A stretch of DNA of 64,000 nucleotides from Caproicibacter fermentans (GCF_009746625.1 NZ_VWXL01000014.1:124001-188000), one strand, 5' to 3'. Counted from the stretch's first letter, positions 34,540 through 42,860 are shown. Program-made: numbers and translations. Notes: generated from the letters alone by a model not told the origin.

Positions 34540-35376
34540 TTAAACCTCCTCAATTTCAAACGGGTTGTTGGCAATTTCCACTGCGGTTGCTTTATACAGT
34601 TCGTCGAGGAACCGAGTCTGAAAACTTCCGGGACCGTCCACTTCATTTTCAGCACGGCTCCCCGCTAAATTGTACACGGAGGAAGCAGTAAGCGCTGCAA
34701 TAAACGGTGAGGCGGCCGTTGCATAGACCGCGACGACTCCACCCAGGGAACAGCCCGACCCGGTGATTTTTTCCATAAAGTGCGACCCTCCCTGAGAGAA
34801 GGCTATGACGGAACCGTCGGTGATCAAATCCGTCTTGCCCGATACGGCCACAGCTCCGCCTGTCCACCTGGCCAGCGCGACAGCCGCCGCCCTTGCGGCA
34901 ATTACCGAATCCGTAGAATCGACACCGCGGACATGGGATTCCTCCGAACTGCCGTCCAATCCCCACAAACCGGCCAATGCGATAATTTCCGAAGCGTTCC
35001 CTCTGATCACGCTGGGCTTATACTCTTTATATTGTCTGAGCAGTTCCGTCCTAAGCAAGCCGAAACCGGCCGCGACCGGGTCCAGAACCCATGGCTTACT
35101 CAGATCGTGCAGGACTTTGGCTGTGCGGGGTAAAGTCTGCTCATAAACCGGCAAAAGGGTACCGACGTTTATGTAGGTAGCTGCGCCGGCTTTCGCCAGA
35201 AATTCACCCTCATCGGGCAGGTAGACCATAGCGGCTGAGCCGCCGACTGCAAGCTGAGCATTGGCTACAAAATTGATCGTCACAGAATTGGTGATTGATC
35301 CTGCCATAGGATTCGTCCGCTTTACGGTTTCCACCGCCTGAATCATCCGGTTTTGAATGTTCTCCTTACTGATCAT
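34540..35376 (-). CDS. thiM: Hydroxyethylthiazole kinase
   Basis: ThiM of 278 residues. ITNSVTINFVAN forms the substrate region, RGNASEI the phosphate-binding part, and GSGCSLGG (about residue 207) the anion hole with catalytic cysteine. It phosphorylates the thiazole alcohol for ThiE, that is a salvage route. It is the first intact gene after the TPP riboswitch at 35386-35484 and is followed by the thiamine-binding protein and thiE. Confidence 0.93.
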   Translation of the reverse strand: MISKENIQNRMIQAVETVKRTNPMAGSITNSVTINFVANAQLAVGGSAAMVYLPDEGEFLAKAGAATYINVGTLLPVYEQTLPRTAKVLHDLSKPWVLDPVAAGFGLLRTELLRQYKEYKPSVIRGNASEIIALAGLWGLDGSSEESHVRGVDSTDSVIAARAAAVALARWTGGAVAVSGKTDLITDGSVIAFSQGGSHFMEKITGSGCSLGGVVAVYATAASPFIAALTASSVYNLAGSRAENEVDGPGSFQTRFLDELYKATAVEIANNPFEIEEV

Positions 35377-35385
35377 TTCCTATTC

Positions 35386-35484
35386 TTCCTTCCGCTGGTA
35401 TTACCCAGATCAAGTTTTATGGTATAATCTCAGCCCTGCGGTCAACCCGCAATTCAGTCTGTTACCCACAGACAGGCACCCATT
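35386..35484 (-). ncRNA. TPP riboswitch (THI element) of thiM
   Basis: On the minus strand: GGGTGCC, the invariant GGCTGAGA, CTTGATCTGGGTAATACCAG and CGGAAGGAAG, in order. It ends only ten bases before the thiM start, so control may be at translation; no separate terminator is seen. Confidence 0.88.
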
Positions 35485-35552
35485 TATTCTTTTTTTCTTT
35501 TACTTTTTCCCTGCGGAGTTCAGTTCCGCATCCAGCCCGTCCAGCATCCGGT

Positions 35553-35812
35553 TCATAGTGAGCAGTGCGCACATTTTTCCGCTATGGAACAGCTGTGCTG
35601 ATCCTCCGGCGGAACGCTTTTGTAATATGCCTTTGTTTTTTCCCCATCGAGGAAAAGCCGGAATGTTTCCTCCCAACCAAGCTTTCGGCGGGCTTCACTC
35701 AAGCGGTAGCCGGCTTCGCGGGCACCTTTCAAGCCTTTGGCGATGTCGGCCGGCGTACGCCGCGATCGCACCCATTTTCGTGATCTTCTCAACGGCATGC
35801 TTCTCACTTACC
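35553..35812 (-). pseudogene. ThiC C-terminal remnant
   Basis: The frame starting near 35807 contains ADIAKGLKGAREAGY, ARRKLGWEETF and the Cys-rich end HSCSIAEKCAHC, the C-terminus of phosphomethylpyrimidine synthase. Just upstream, a one-base insertion near 35750 separates it from the matching KMGAIAAYAG in another frame. More than 300 N-terminal residues, including the catalytic barrel, are gone. The CxxC spacing of the iron-sulfur ligands is also altered. It stands directly behind two TPP riboswitches. Confidence 0.78.
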
Positions 35813-35823
35813 TTTCTGAATAA

Positions 35824-35857
35824 ACAAGGATGCCTGCTGAGTTCAGCAAGCATCCTT
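35824..35857 (-). terminator. Terminator of TPP riboswitch B
   Basis: On the minus strand AAGGATGC..TGCTGA pairs with CAGCA..GCATCCTT, followed by GTTTATT. It is the expression platform of the riboswitch at 35873-35967; the T run is imperfect. Confidence 0.65.
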
Positions 35858-35872
35858 ATATCACGTCGATTT

Positions 35873-35967
35873 GCTTCCCTACGTCAGTATTGACTAACAG
35901 GTTCAAAGGGTCAGATTTTACCTTCTCAACTCGTGCGGACAGCATCCGTTTGAGTCCCCCCGCAACG
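35873..35967 (-). ncRNA. TPP riboswitch B (second of a tandem pair)
   Basis: On the minus strand: GGGGGACTC, TGAGAAGG, CTGACCCTTTGAACCTGTTAG, TACTGACGTAGGGAAG, the standard THI element. It is followed by its own terminator hairpin and then the thiC remnant. Confidence 0.92.
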
Positions 35968-35984
35968 TATTCGGTTTTATAGAA

Positions 35985-36020
35985 TAAAAAAGTGCCCTCC
36001 TTCTGTAAGAAAAGCACTTA
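35985..36020 (-). terminator. Terminator of TPP riboswitch A
   Basis: On the minus strand AAGTGC pairs with GCACTT around a TCTT/AGAA inner helix, followed by six T. It separates the two tandem riboswitches. Confidence 0.75.
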
Positions 36021-36043
36021 TTCATTGTTCCGTATAATGAATT

Positions 36044-36122
36044 GCTTCCCTACGCCAGTGTTAACTGACAGGTTCAAAGGGTCAGGTTTTAACCTTCTCA
36101 ACTCATAAGAGTTCCCCCGCAA
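36044..36122 (-). ncRNA. TPP riboswitch A (first of a tandem pair)
   Basis: On the minus strand: GGGGGAACTC, TGAGAAGG, CTGACCCTTTGAACCTGTCAG, CACTGGCGTAGGGAAG. The core is nearly identical to riboswitch B, and it has a separate terminator. Confidence 0.92.
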
Positions 36123-36139
36123 CATATTTTGTTTTCTTT

Positions 36140-36168
36140 ATCCTATCACTTATTGGCTGCCATGTCAA
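36140..36168 (-). promoter_or_regulatory. Promoter of the thiamine locus
   Basis: On the minus strand TTGACA (36168-36163), 17-bp spacer, TAGGAT (36145-36140), about 12 bases before riboswitch A. Confidence 0.6.
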
Positions 36169-36209
36169 TTCCGCTAAACATTAATCTATATAGATAAACC
36201 GATTCGTAA

Positions 36210-36386
36210 ATGAAAAACAACATAAGGCATTACAGAAAAGAAAAGGACATATTACAAGAAGAGCTGGCGAAGATGCGCAATGTTTCAAGACAAACGATCA
36301 ACGCCATTGAAAATAATAAATATGGCCCCACGCTTTCGATAGCGTTCAACTTTCAATTTGGCAAGAGTATTGCAAGTATTCCATAA
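36210..36386 (+). CDS. XRE-family regulator, short and probably frameshifted
   Basis: Fifty-eight codons starting MKNNIRHYRKEKDILQEELA and containing the recognition helix NVSRQTINAIENNKYGPTLS. This is the small YgzD-like XRE family of about 65-70 residues. After TLSIAF the usual alanine/leucine-rich end is replaced by NFQFGKSIASIP, which suggests a frameshift. No clear ribosome-binding site. It may be a pseudogene. Confidence 0.6.
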   Translation: MKNNIRHYRKEKDILQEELAKMRNVSRQTINAIENNKYGPTLSIAFNFQFGKSIASIP

Positions 36387-36480
36387 TAAAGTCCTTCTCA
36401 TGGTTCAACTGTTCACAACGGACCTGACTTTCATGATTTTTTCAAAATTAAGGTGACCAATTGAAATTCAATGCCATTTT

Positions 36481-36517
36481 AAGCAGTCCGTCTCTCTTGG
36501 AAACGGACTGCTTTTGT
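36481..36517 (+). terminator. Intrinsic terminator
   Basis: AAGCAGTCCGT (36481-36491) pairs with ACGGACTGCTT (36503-36513), followed by TTG after a short T run. It points away from the XRE gene. Confidence 0.7.
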
Positions 36518-36635
36518 ATATCACATTCCAACTACGCACCAGTCAATCGGGCCTTATTACATTATCTTTCCAATGCGGGTCTTGCGCTAATCTAAAGCAA
36601 GAGACTAGAACAGACCAAAATATCGAGCGCTTACA

Positions 36636-37283
36636 TTAGGCGCGCTGCGATACATAGGAACGGGAAATGCCAAGCCTTTGCGCGACCTCCCTCTGAGTCA
36701 GCGGATCGATGCCGTCCAGGCCGTACCGCAATCTGATAATGGTTCTTTCACGGGGAGTGAGAACATTGTCTATGTATTTTTTCAGCTGTTCGGATTTCAT
36801 CTTATAGTCCAGGTTGTCAATGATATTGTCCTCCGTTGCCATAATATCGATCAGCGTCAAGGTGTTGCCGTCTTTGTCCGTGTCGATCGGCTCGTTGATG
36901 GAAATATCCTGCGCGCTTTTTTTGGAGGAACGAAAATACATCAGCACTTCATTTTCAATACATCTTGCGGCATAGCTGGAAAGACGAATGCCCTTGGAAC
37001 TGTCGAATGTGTTGACTGCCTTGATCAGCCCGATCGTGCCGATGGAAATCAGATCGTCCTGTTCGCTGGAACTGGAGTAATACTTTTTGATGATGTGGGC
37101 AACCAGCCGTAGGTTGTGTTCGATCAGCTTCGCTTTTGCTTTTTGATCCCCTTTCTTCATTTTTTCCAGGCAATCCTTTTCTTCCTGCGCTGTTAACGGA
37201 CGGGGAAAAGAACCGGAGCCGGTAACGTGAAGCACCAGAAAAAGGAAGCCGGATAGTGCAAGCCCCAAAAATGCGCCAAACAT
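36636..37283 (-). CDS. sigK: Sporulation sigma factor K, truncated at the C-terminus
   Basis: Sigma-70 protein of 215 residues. A hydrophobic pro-sequence (MFGAFLGLALSGFLFLVLHV) is followed by region 2 (IEHNLRLVAHIIKKYY, DLISIGTIGLIKAV) and region 4 (LTPRERTIIRLRYGL, REVAQRLGISRSYVS). It then ends abruptly in QRA. Family members continue with RIEKRAL and usually 10-30 more residues. ATG 37283 follows GGGGGC; an earlier codon adds a foreign leader. Sigma-K drives late mother-cell transcription in spore formers. The lost end removes part of the -35 binding helix region, so activity is doubtful. Confidence 0.88.
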   Translation of the reverse strand: MFGAFLGLALSGFLFLVLHVTGSGSFPRPLTAQEEKDCLEKMKKGDQKAKAKLIEHNLRLVAHIIKKYYSSSSEQDDLISIGTIGLIKAVNTFDSSKGIRLSSYAARCIENEVLMYFRSSKKSAQDISINEPIDTDKDGNTLTLIDIMATEDNIIDNLDYKMKSEQLKKYIDNVLTPRERTIIRLRYGLDGIDPLTQREVAQRLGISRSYVSQRA

Positions 37284-37442
37284 GGTATTCGCCCCCTTGG
37301 AATCGTGTACAGACAGTATATGCGGGACGGCCCCGGATTGTTGCAAGTCCGTTTTGATCTTTCAGGAAACAGCTGCCGCCCGTTCTTTATTTGCCGGACT
37401 AACGGCGGAGCCGATTTTCCGAAACCTTATTTTTTTATCTAG

Positions 37443-37471
37443 TTGTAAGTTTTGCCGGAATCAGATACAAT
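37443..37471 (+). promoter_or_regulatory. Promoter of the MATE transporter
   Basis: TTGTAA (37443-37448), 17-bp spacer, TACAAT (37466-37471), close ahead of AAAGGAGGG. Confidence 0.6.
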
Positions 37472-37499
37472 AAAAGATACTTAAAGGAGGGCAATTCAC

Positions 37500-38855
37500 T
37501 TGGAAGAAACTAGACAGAATAAAATGGGCGCCATGCCCGTTTTCCCCTTGATCATTTCAATGTCCGTTCCGGCAATCCTGTCCATGATGGTTCAAGCATT
37601 ATACAACATAGTCGACAGTTATTTTGTCGCGCAGATCAGCGAAAATGCGCTGACTGCCGTATCGCTGGTTTTTCCGGTTCAGACGCTCCTGATCGCGCTT
37701 GCGGTGGGCACCGGAGTCGGACTGAATTCGCTGATTGCGCGCCGGCTGGGGGAAAACCGCAGAGAAGAGGCGGACCGGGCTGCAACGCACGGCCTGCTGC
37801 TTGGATTCGCGAACGGTCTGCTTTTTCTGTTTGTCGGCCTGTTTTTATCCGAACCGTTTCTCCGCGCTTTTACTTCAGACCCCGAAATTGTCAGCATGGG
37901 GTCCGTATACATGAATATTGTCTGCGTATATTCTTTTGGGGCCTGTATTGAAATCAATATTGAAAAAATTCTGCAGGCGACCGGCAATATGGTGTTTCCA
38001 ATGCTTTTTCAGCTGGTTGGCGCCGTCGGCAATATGCTGCTGGATCCGGTTTTTATTTTCGGACTGTTCGGCGTGCCCGCATACGGCGTGAAGGGGGCGG
38101 CGATTGCGACCGTGATTGCGCAGATTCTTTCGATGTGCGTCGGACTGCTGGTGCTTTTTTTCCGGGAGCATGAAGTCAGAATTGAATTCAGGGGGTTTCA
38201 TGTCAGCTGGAACGTCATCCGGAATATTTACGCGGTCGGGCTGCCTGCTATTGTGATGCAGTCCACCGGCTCTGCGATGGTGGTCGGTATGAATGCAATC
38301 CTGATCGGATTTACCGAGACTGCGGTTGCGGTTTTTGGTGCATATTTTAAGCTGCAGTCGTTTGTTTTTATGCCGGTTTTCGGTTTGAATCAGGGGCTGA
38401 TGCCCGTGATGGGGTATAACTACGGAGCAAAAAACAAGGGCCGACTGCTCAGCGCCGTCAAAATCGGCTGCATCATTGCGGCGGCCATCATGGCGGTCGG
38501 GGTGGCCGGATTCTGGCTGTTTACAGACAAGCTCCTGCTGATTTTCAACGCGTCCGACAGAATGCTTGAAATCGGAGTACCTGCGCTGCGCACCATATCG
38601 CTTTGCTTTTTGCCCGCTGCGTTCGGTATTGTCTTTTCCACGACTTTTCAGGCGGTTGGAGACGGAATCAAAAGCCTGACCATTTCGCTTCTGAGACAGA
38701 TTGGCGTGCTGTTGCCCTGCGCGTACCTTTTGTCTAAGATCGGGCTGGAAGCGGTATGGTATGCTTTTCCCATTGCGGAGGGGATTTCTCTGATGGCGAG
38801 CATACTGCTCTTTTACCTTTTAAAACGGACGACTCTTCGTGCGTTGGATTCATAA
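37500..38855 (+). CDS. MATE family efflux transporter
   Basis: Membrane protein of 451 residues with about twelve hydrophobic helices in two related halves. Family motifs include the VDSYFVAQISENALTAVSL region and FGLNQGLMPVMGYNYGA. MATE pumps export drugs or metabolites with a Na+ or H+ gradient. The start is TTG at 37500, nine bases after AAAGGAGGG. It is monocistronic with its own promoter. The substrate cannot be inferred. Confidence 0.9.
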   Translation: MEETRQNKMGAMPVFPLIISMSVPAILSMMVQALYNIVDSYFVAQISENALTAVSLVFPVQTLLIALAVGTGVGLNSLIARRLGENRREEADRAATHGLLLGFANGLLFLFVGLFLSEPFLRAFTSDPEIVSMGSVYMNIVCVYSFGACIEINIEKILQATGNMVFPMLFQLVGAVGNMLLDPVFIFGLFGVPAYGVKGAAIATVIAQILSMCVGLLVLFFREHEVRIEFRGFHVSWNVIRNIYAVGLPAIVMQSTGSAMVVGMNAILIGFTETAVAVFGAYFKLQSFVFMPVFGLNQGLMPVMGYNYGAKNKGRLLSAVKIGCIIAAAIMAVGVAGFWLFTDKLLLIFNASDRMLEIGVPALRTISLCFLPAAFGIVFSTTFQAVGDGIKSLTISLLRQIGVLLPCAYLLSKIGLEAVWYAFPIAEGISLMASILLFYLLKRTTLRALDS

Positions 38856-39007
38856 TCGCGTTCGAAAGAATGGTGGAAGTCTGTAGGAAAATCTGGCTCT
38901 TCTTTCCGGATTTCATCCAGGAAGAGATTTTAAGCGAAAATCAGCGCCCATGAGCGAACCAAAATCAGATATAATGAAAAAAACGGAAAATATGGAAAGT
39001 GAAAGAA

Positions 39008-39481
39008 ATGTTAATGACAAACAGAAAAGAAAAACTTTCACCTGCGCAGATTTTAGTTTCTCTGGACAGTGCTCAGGACAGCAAACTGACCGGACGCCTT
39101 TACAGCGGCTTTTACCGAAAGGTCTATAACTTTAACAGCGAAACCGAACTCCTCCTTGCGATGGATCGTCTGTGCGACAGTATGCAGTTTCCGCAGGCGT
39201 CGTTTAAAAGCCGGAGTTTTGAATCCAAGTACTCGAAAACGTTTGTCAGAAAGGTGGAGAACTTCATGGAATCGGAGATCGATACGGCATTACAGCAGGA
39301 CAGGGCTACTTTTCTGGTGCACATTAAATTCCGGCAGAACGCATCCTGGCAGGGCAGCATTACCTGGGTCGAAAAAGAAAAAACGAAGAATTTCCGCAGT
39401 GCGCTTGAGATGCTGAAACTCATGGATGAAGCGCGGCATCCGGCTGTTAAGGAAGTTGTCGACTGGGAAGAAACCACTTGA
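39008..39481 (+). CDS. Conserved hypothetical protein
   Basis: Protein of about 157 residues with no domain I can name. The C-terminal 45 residues (FRQNASWQGSITWVE..FRSALEMLKLMDEA) resemble a motif common in small uncharacterised proteins of Clostridia, which gives reason to call it real. It is soluble, with no signal peptide. The start is uncertain: ATG 39008 or 39014, or GTG 38999. It shares a strong bidirectional terminator with the next, convergent gene. Confidence 0.65.
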   Translation: MLMTNRKEKLSPAQILVSLDSAQDSKLTGRLYSGFYRKVYNFNSETELLLAMDRLCDSMQFPQASFKSRSFESKYSKTFVRKVENFMESEIDTALQQDRATFLVHIKFRQNASWQGSITWVEKEKTKNFRSALEMLKLMDEARHPAVKEVVDWEETT

Positions 39482-39501
39482 CACAGCAAAATGAACATTA
39501 A

Positions 39502-39540
39502 AAATGAACCTCCGCCGGCTTAGCCGGCGGAGGTTCATTT
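39502..39540. terminator. Bidirectional hairpin between convergent genes
   Basis: A perfect 18-bp stem (39502-39519 with 39523-39540) with a three-base loop. The stop codon of the minus-strand gene lies inside it (39535-39537). T runs are only three long on either side. Confidence 0.75.
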
Positions 39541-40404
39541 AAGCCATTTTGTCTCAAGCTCGGACATCATATTTTCATAAAGCTGTTCGCATTGCCGGGG
39601 CCGGTCCTTTTTCAGCGCGGAGAGGCAGGGCAGGAGATGCTTCCGGTAAACCCGGTTCCACTCCGGCTTCGATCTGCCGGAGGCTTCCACCGCGCCGACG
39701 ATGAAGGGAGCGAGCAGGTAATATTCGCTGATCTTTGCCGTTCCCCCGGGGGATTTTAACAGGTATTCGTCTCGAAAACGGCGCAAAATCTGCAATTCTT
39801 CGCAGTCGTCGCCTTTGCCGAGTTCGGTGCAGACAGCCGTCGTGATAAAACAGAGCTTGCTGCGGAATCCGCTCTGAATGGTGGAGAAGGTGGCTTTGCC
39901 GAGCGGCTTTTTATGGGCGGAGTTCCACTTTTTCAGGAAAAGATCCGCCAGCCGGTCCGCGGCGGGCGTGTTTAAATCAAGTATGGCGGGAATCGTGAGC
40001 GAAGTGATAGAGATGCGAAGATCGAACGCGTTTGCGGCGGTTTGCCGGATGGTTTTCCCTTTTTGTTCGAAGCCGTCGATCAGGGCGTCGGAAAAAAACT
40101 CGGCGGCTTCTTCGCCGTAGGCCGCTTCTTCCTTCAGATAAGCCTGAAGGGCGGGACCAAGCGCATCCCGATAAGACTCAAACTTGCCGGGATAGTTTTT
40201 CGCGTTCAGCCCGTCAAAGCGGATGACGGTGGAAAAGGTCTCAGGCGGAAGCAGCCGGACCGCCTCGCCCAGACGGACGGACGGGCCGGGCGCTAAGTTC
40301 AGCTCGATCGGCTGCGCGCAGAACATGCAGACGATTTTTTCGGCGTCTTCCGGAACCTGCAGCTCCCTGCCGCAGTGCGGGCAGCGCAAAGAGCGATAGC
40401 TCAT
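39535..40404 (-). CDS. Zinc-ribbon protein with CFI-type C-terminal domain, function unknown
   Basis: Protein of 289 residues. An N-terminal zinc ribbon (CPHCGREL..CMFCAQPIE, residues 7-32) precedes a helical middle domain. The C-terminal part begins CFITTAVCTELGKGDDCEEL (about 190), like the CFI-box C-terminal domains in clostridial proteins. ATG 40404 follows AGGAGG; the upstream frame overlaps the regulator gene. It lies 25 bp downstream of the DtxR-family gene and is probably cotranscribed. No function is assigned. Confidence 0.75.
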   Translation of the reverse strand: MSYRSLRCPHCGRELQVPEDAEKIVCMFCAQPIELNLAPGPSVRLGEAVRLLPPETFSTVIRFDGLNAKNYPGKFESYRDALGPALQAYLKEEAAYGEEAAEFFSDALIDGFEQKGKTIRQTAANAFDLRISITSLTIPAILDLNTPAADRLADLFLKKWNSAHKKPLGKATFSTIQSGFRSKLCFITTAVCTELGKGDDCEELQILRRFRDEYLLKSPGGTAKISEYYLLAPFIVGAVEASGRSKPEWNRVYRKHLLPCLSALKKDRPRQCEQLYENMMSELETKWLK

Positions 40405-40429
40405 GGGGAATCCTCCTGTCTGTGGCGGT

Positions 40430-40810
40430 TCATACGGTTTCCGGGTGATCTTCCACATGTTTTTTAATCAGCTGAAAGCTTTTTTCACTGATGATGTGTT
40501 CAATCCGACAGGAATCCTGAACCGCCGTCTCATGGTCGACGCCCAGCGTCAGCTCCAGAAATTTGGCGATCAGAGTATGCCGCTCATAGACCGCGGCAGC
40601 CCTTTTCGCGCCGGAATCGGTCAATACAAGGTTTCCGTTCTGCTCCATGACAAGAAGACCGGCTTCTTTTAAAATGCTCATGGCACGGCTGACACTGGCT
40701 TTGGTAAAGCCCAGTTCGTTGGCAACGTCGATGGAACGGACAAATCCGTTTCGATTTTTTAAAATCAGAATGGTTTCAAGGTAATTTTCTCCCGATTCCT
40801 GTATTCTCAA
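40430..40810 (-). CDS. DtxR/MntR family metal-dependent regulator
   Basis: Regulator of 126 residues. It has ESGENYLETILIL at the N-terminus, the winged helix (SIDVANELGFTKASVSRAM) and a dimerisation domain with likely metal ligands (HTLIAKFLE, DSCRIEHIISE). There is no SH3-like third domain. The start is TTG, six bases after GGGAGGG. It senses Fe(II) or Mn(II) and represses uptake genes. The operator-like repeat at 15748-15763 ahead of feoA is a plausible target; that is inference. Confidence 0.87.
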   Translation of the reverse strand: MRIQESGENYLETILILKNRNGFVRSIDVANELGFTKASVSRAMSILKEAGLLVMEQNGNLVLTDSGAKRAAAVYERHTLIAKFLELTLGVDHETAVQDSCRIEHIISEKSFQLIKKHVEDHPETV

Positions 40811-40893
40811 TCCAGACCCTCCCGTTCATGGAATCATATGGCTCATTATATCATTCCACAGACTAAATAACAAGTGCGGCAGGAAACGGATTC

Positions 40894-40922
40894 TTGACAG
40901 ACCGCGCCGCGGAGCCTATACT
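40894..40922 (+). promoter_or_regulatory. Promoter of the Xaa-Pro aminopeptidase gene
   Basis: Perfect TTGACA (40894-40899), 17-bp GC-rich spacer, TATACT (40917-40922). Confidence 0.7.
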
Positions 40923-40957
40923 TTTTTTATTATTGATAAATGGGAAGCGATTGTGAC

Positions 40958-42757
40958 ATGCAGAAAATTCAGGACAGAATAGCGGCGCTGCGGGAGCAGA
41001 TGACTCAAAACGGTCTTTCGGCATATATTATTCCATCCTCTGATCCGCATATGGGGGAATATGTGCCGGATTTCTGGCAGGCGCGCAAATATTTTTCGGG
41101 TTTCACGGGTTCTGCTGGAACGCTGGCGGTTCTGCGCGGACGCTGCGGGCTTTGGACGGACGGCAGATATTTTATTCAGGCGGAGCGCCAGCTTACCGGC
41201 AGCGGAATCGAATTGTTCCGCATGGGCGTCGGCGGCGTGCAGACCTATCCGGAATTTCTTTTGGGAATTCTTCAAAAGGGCGACACGGTCGGCTTTGACG
41301 GGCGGATGCTCCCTGCTTCGGACGTGGAATCCATGGAAGAGAAGTTTGCCGCAAAGGGGATTCAGGTCCGTTCCGCGGACCTGATTACTCCGCTTTGGAA
41401 GAACCGACCGCTCCCTCCGGCAACGGAAGTTTACCTGCACGGAGAGAAGTACGCGGGCCTTTCCTGCGCGCAGAAGCTGGAGCAGGTCCGCGCGGGGTTG
41501 AAACAGGAAGGTGCGGACGGCCAGATTTATTCAAAGCTGGAGTGCGTCGCGTGGCTCTGCAATCTCCGTGCGTCCGATATCGAATATAATCCGATGGCGG
41601 TGTCGTACGCCGCCGTCTTTCAGGACAGCGCGGTCCTTTTCATCGACTCGTCCCGCTTTCAGCCGGGGGTTGCGGCATATTTGGAACAGAACGGGGTAAC
41701 CGTTCGGCCTTATGACGAAATCGAGCCGTACTTAAAGAAGATCGGCGGACAGAAAACCGTGCGGGTCGATCCGGACTGCATCAATTATGAACTGTTCCAT
41801 ATCCTGAAGGAAAATCCAAGCTGCCGGATTCAGAAGGGCTCCGACCTTGTCATACGCTTGAAAGCGGTAAAAAACCGGACGGAAATTGAGAATTTCAGAA
41901 TCGCGCATGTCCGCGACGGCTGCGCCATGGCGGAGTTCTGCGCCGACCTGGAAAAAAGGCTGGAGCAGGGCGAGACGGTCACCGAATGCACGGTTTGCGA
42001 CCTCCTGCGGGAAGCGAGAGCTCGCCAGACGCATAACAAAGGGGAAAGCTTTGCAACCATCGCGGCTTACGAAGAGAACGCCGCCATGATGCACTATTCA
42101 CCGAAGCCGGAAACCTGTAAAACGCTGCAAAAAAGAGGATTGCTGCTGATCGACAGCGGCGGGCAGTACCCGGAGGGGACGACCGATATTACCCGCACGT
42201 TCGCCCTGGGACCTGTGACAGAGGAAGAAAAGAGGCACTACACCTGGGTGCTGAAAGCCCACATCGCTCTGGCTTCGGCCGTATTCCTGGAAGGGACGAC
42301 GGGCGGGGGCGTCGACATGGTCTGCCGCGGCCAGATTCAAAAACACGGCATTGACTACCGCTGCGGCACCGGGCACGGAGTCGGAATGTTCGGCGGGGTT
42401 CACGAGGGACCGCAGAGCATCCGGCCGAAGAACGACGTCGTTCTGAAAAGCGGCATGAATATTACCAATGAGCCGGGCATTTACGAAGAGGGAAAGCATG
42501 GGATCCGGACGGAAAACCTGATGCTGGTCACCGACGCAATGCAAAACGAGTACGGCCGCTTTCTGCGGTTTGAAATTCTGACCTGTTTCCCGATCGACAC
42601 GGCCCCCATTCTGCCGGAGCTGCTGACCAAGGATGAAATATTGTGGCTTGACGAGTACCACAGCCGCGTCTGTCAACTTCTGTCGCCTTTGCTGACCGGA
42701 GAAACGCTCGAATGGCTGAAACGGAAAACACGTCCGCTGAACCGTCAGGTTTCGTAA
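40958..42757 (+). CDS. pepP: Xaa-Pro aminopeptidase (M24B)
   Basis: Metallopeptidase of about 599 residues, the long form with two creatinase-like N-terminal domains (SAYIIPSSDPHMGEY near the start) and a C-terminal pita-bread domain. Metal ligands are visible in IDSGGQYPEGTTDITRTF (two Asp), GHGVG (His) and ITNEPGIYEEGKHGIRTENL (two Glu). It removes N-terminal residues ahead of proline. ATG 40958 is preferred because GGGAAGCG lies upstream; ATG 40940 is only about a dozen bases from the predicted transcription start. Confidence 0.92.
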   Translation: MQKIQDRIAALREQMTQNGLSAYIIPSSDPHMGEYVPDFWQARKYFSGFTGSAGTLAVLRGRCGLWTDGRYFIQAERQLTGSGIELFRMGVGGVQTYPEFLLGILQKGDTVGFDGRMLPASDVESMEEKFAAKGIQVRSADLITPLWKNRPLPPATEVYLHGEKYAGLSCAQKLEQVRAGLKQEGADGQIYSKLECVAWLCNLRASDIEYNPMAVSYAAVFQDSAVLFIDSSRFQPGVAAYLEQNGVTVRPYDEIEPYLKKIGGQKTVRVDPDCINYELFHILKENPSCRIQKGSDLVIRLKAVKNRTEIENFRIAHVRDGCAMAEFCADLEKRLEQGETVTECTVCDLLREARARQTHNKGESFATIAAYEENAAMMHYSPKPETCKTLQKRGLLLIDSGGQYPEGTTDITRTFALGPVTEEEKRHYTWVLKAHIALASAVFLEGTTGGGVDMVCRGQIQKHGIDYRCGTGHGVGMFGGVHEGPQSIRPKNDVVLKSGMNITNEPGIYEEGKHGIRTENLMLVTDAMQNEYGRFLRFEILTCFPIDTAPILPELLTKDEILWLDEYHSRVCQLLSPLLTGETLEWLKRKTRPLNRQVS

Positions 42758-42775
42758 ATTTTCGTATTCGGCATA

Positions 42776-42804
42776 TTGTAGGAAGGAAGATCTTCCCTTA
42801 TAAT
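42776..42804 (+). promoter_or_regulatory. Promoter of the cellobiose phosphorylase gene with palindrome in the spacer
   Basis: TTGTAG (42776-42781), 17-bp spacer, TATAAT (42799-42804). The spacer holds a perfect 12-bp palindrome, GGAAGATCTTCC (42785-42796), well placed for a repressor. Confidence 0.65.
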
Positions 42805-42860
42805 GGATGAGGCGGCTGTAAAAGCAAGGCGGCCGTCGAATTGAAAAGGGGGGACTTCCC

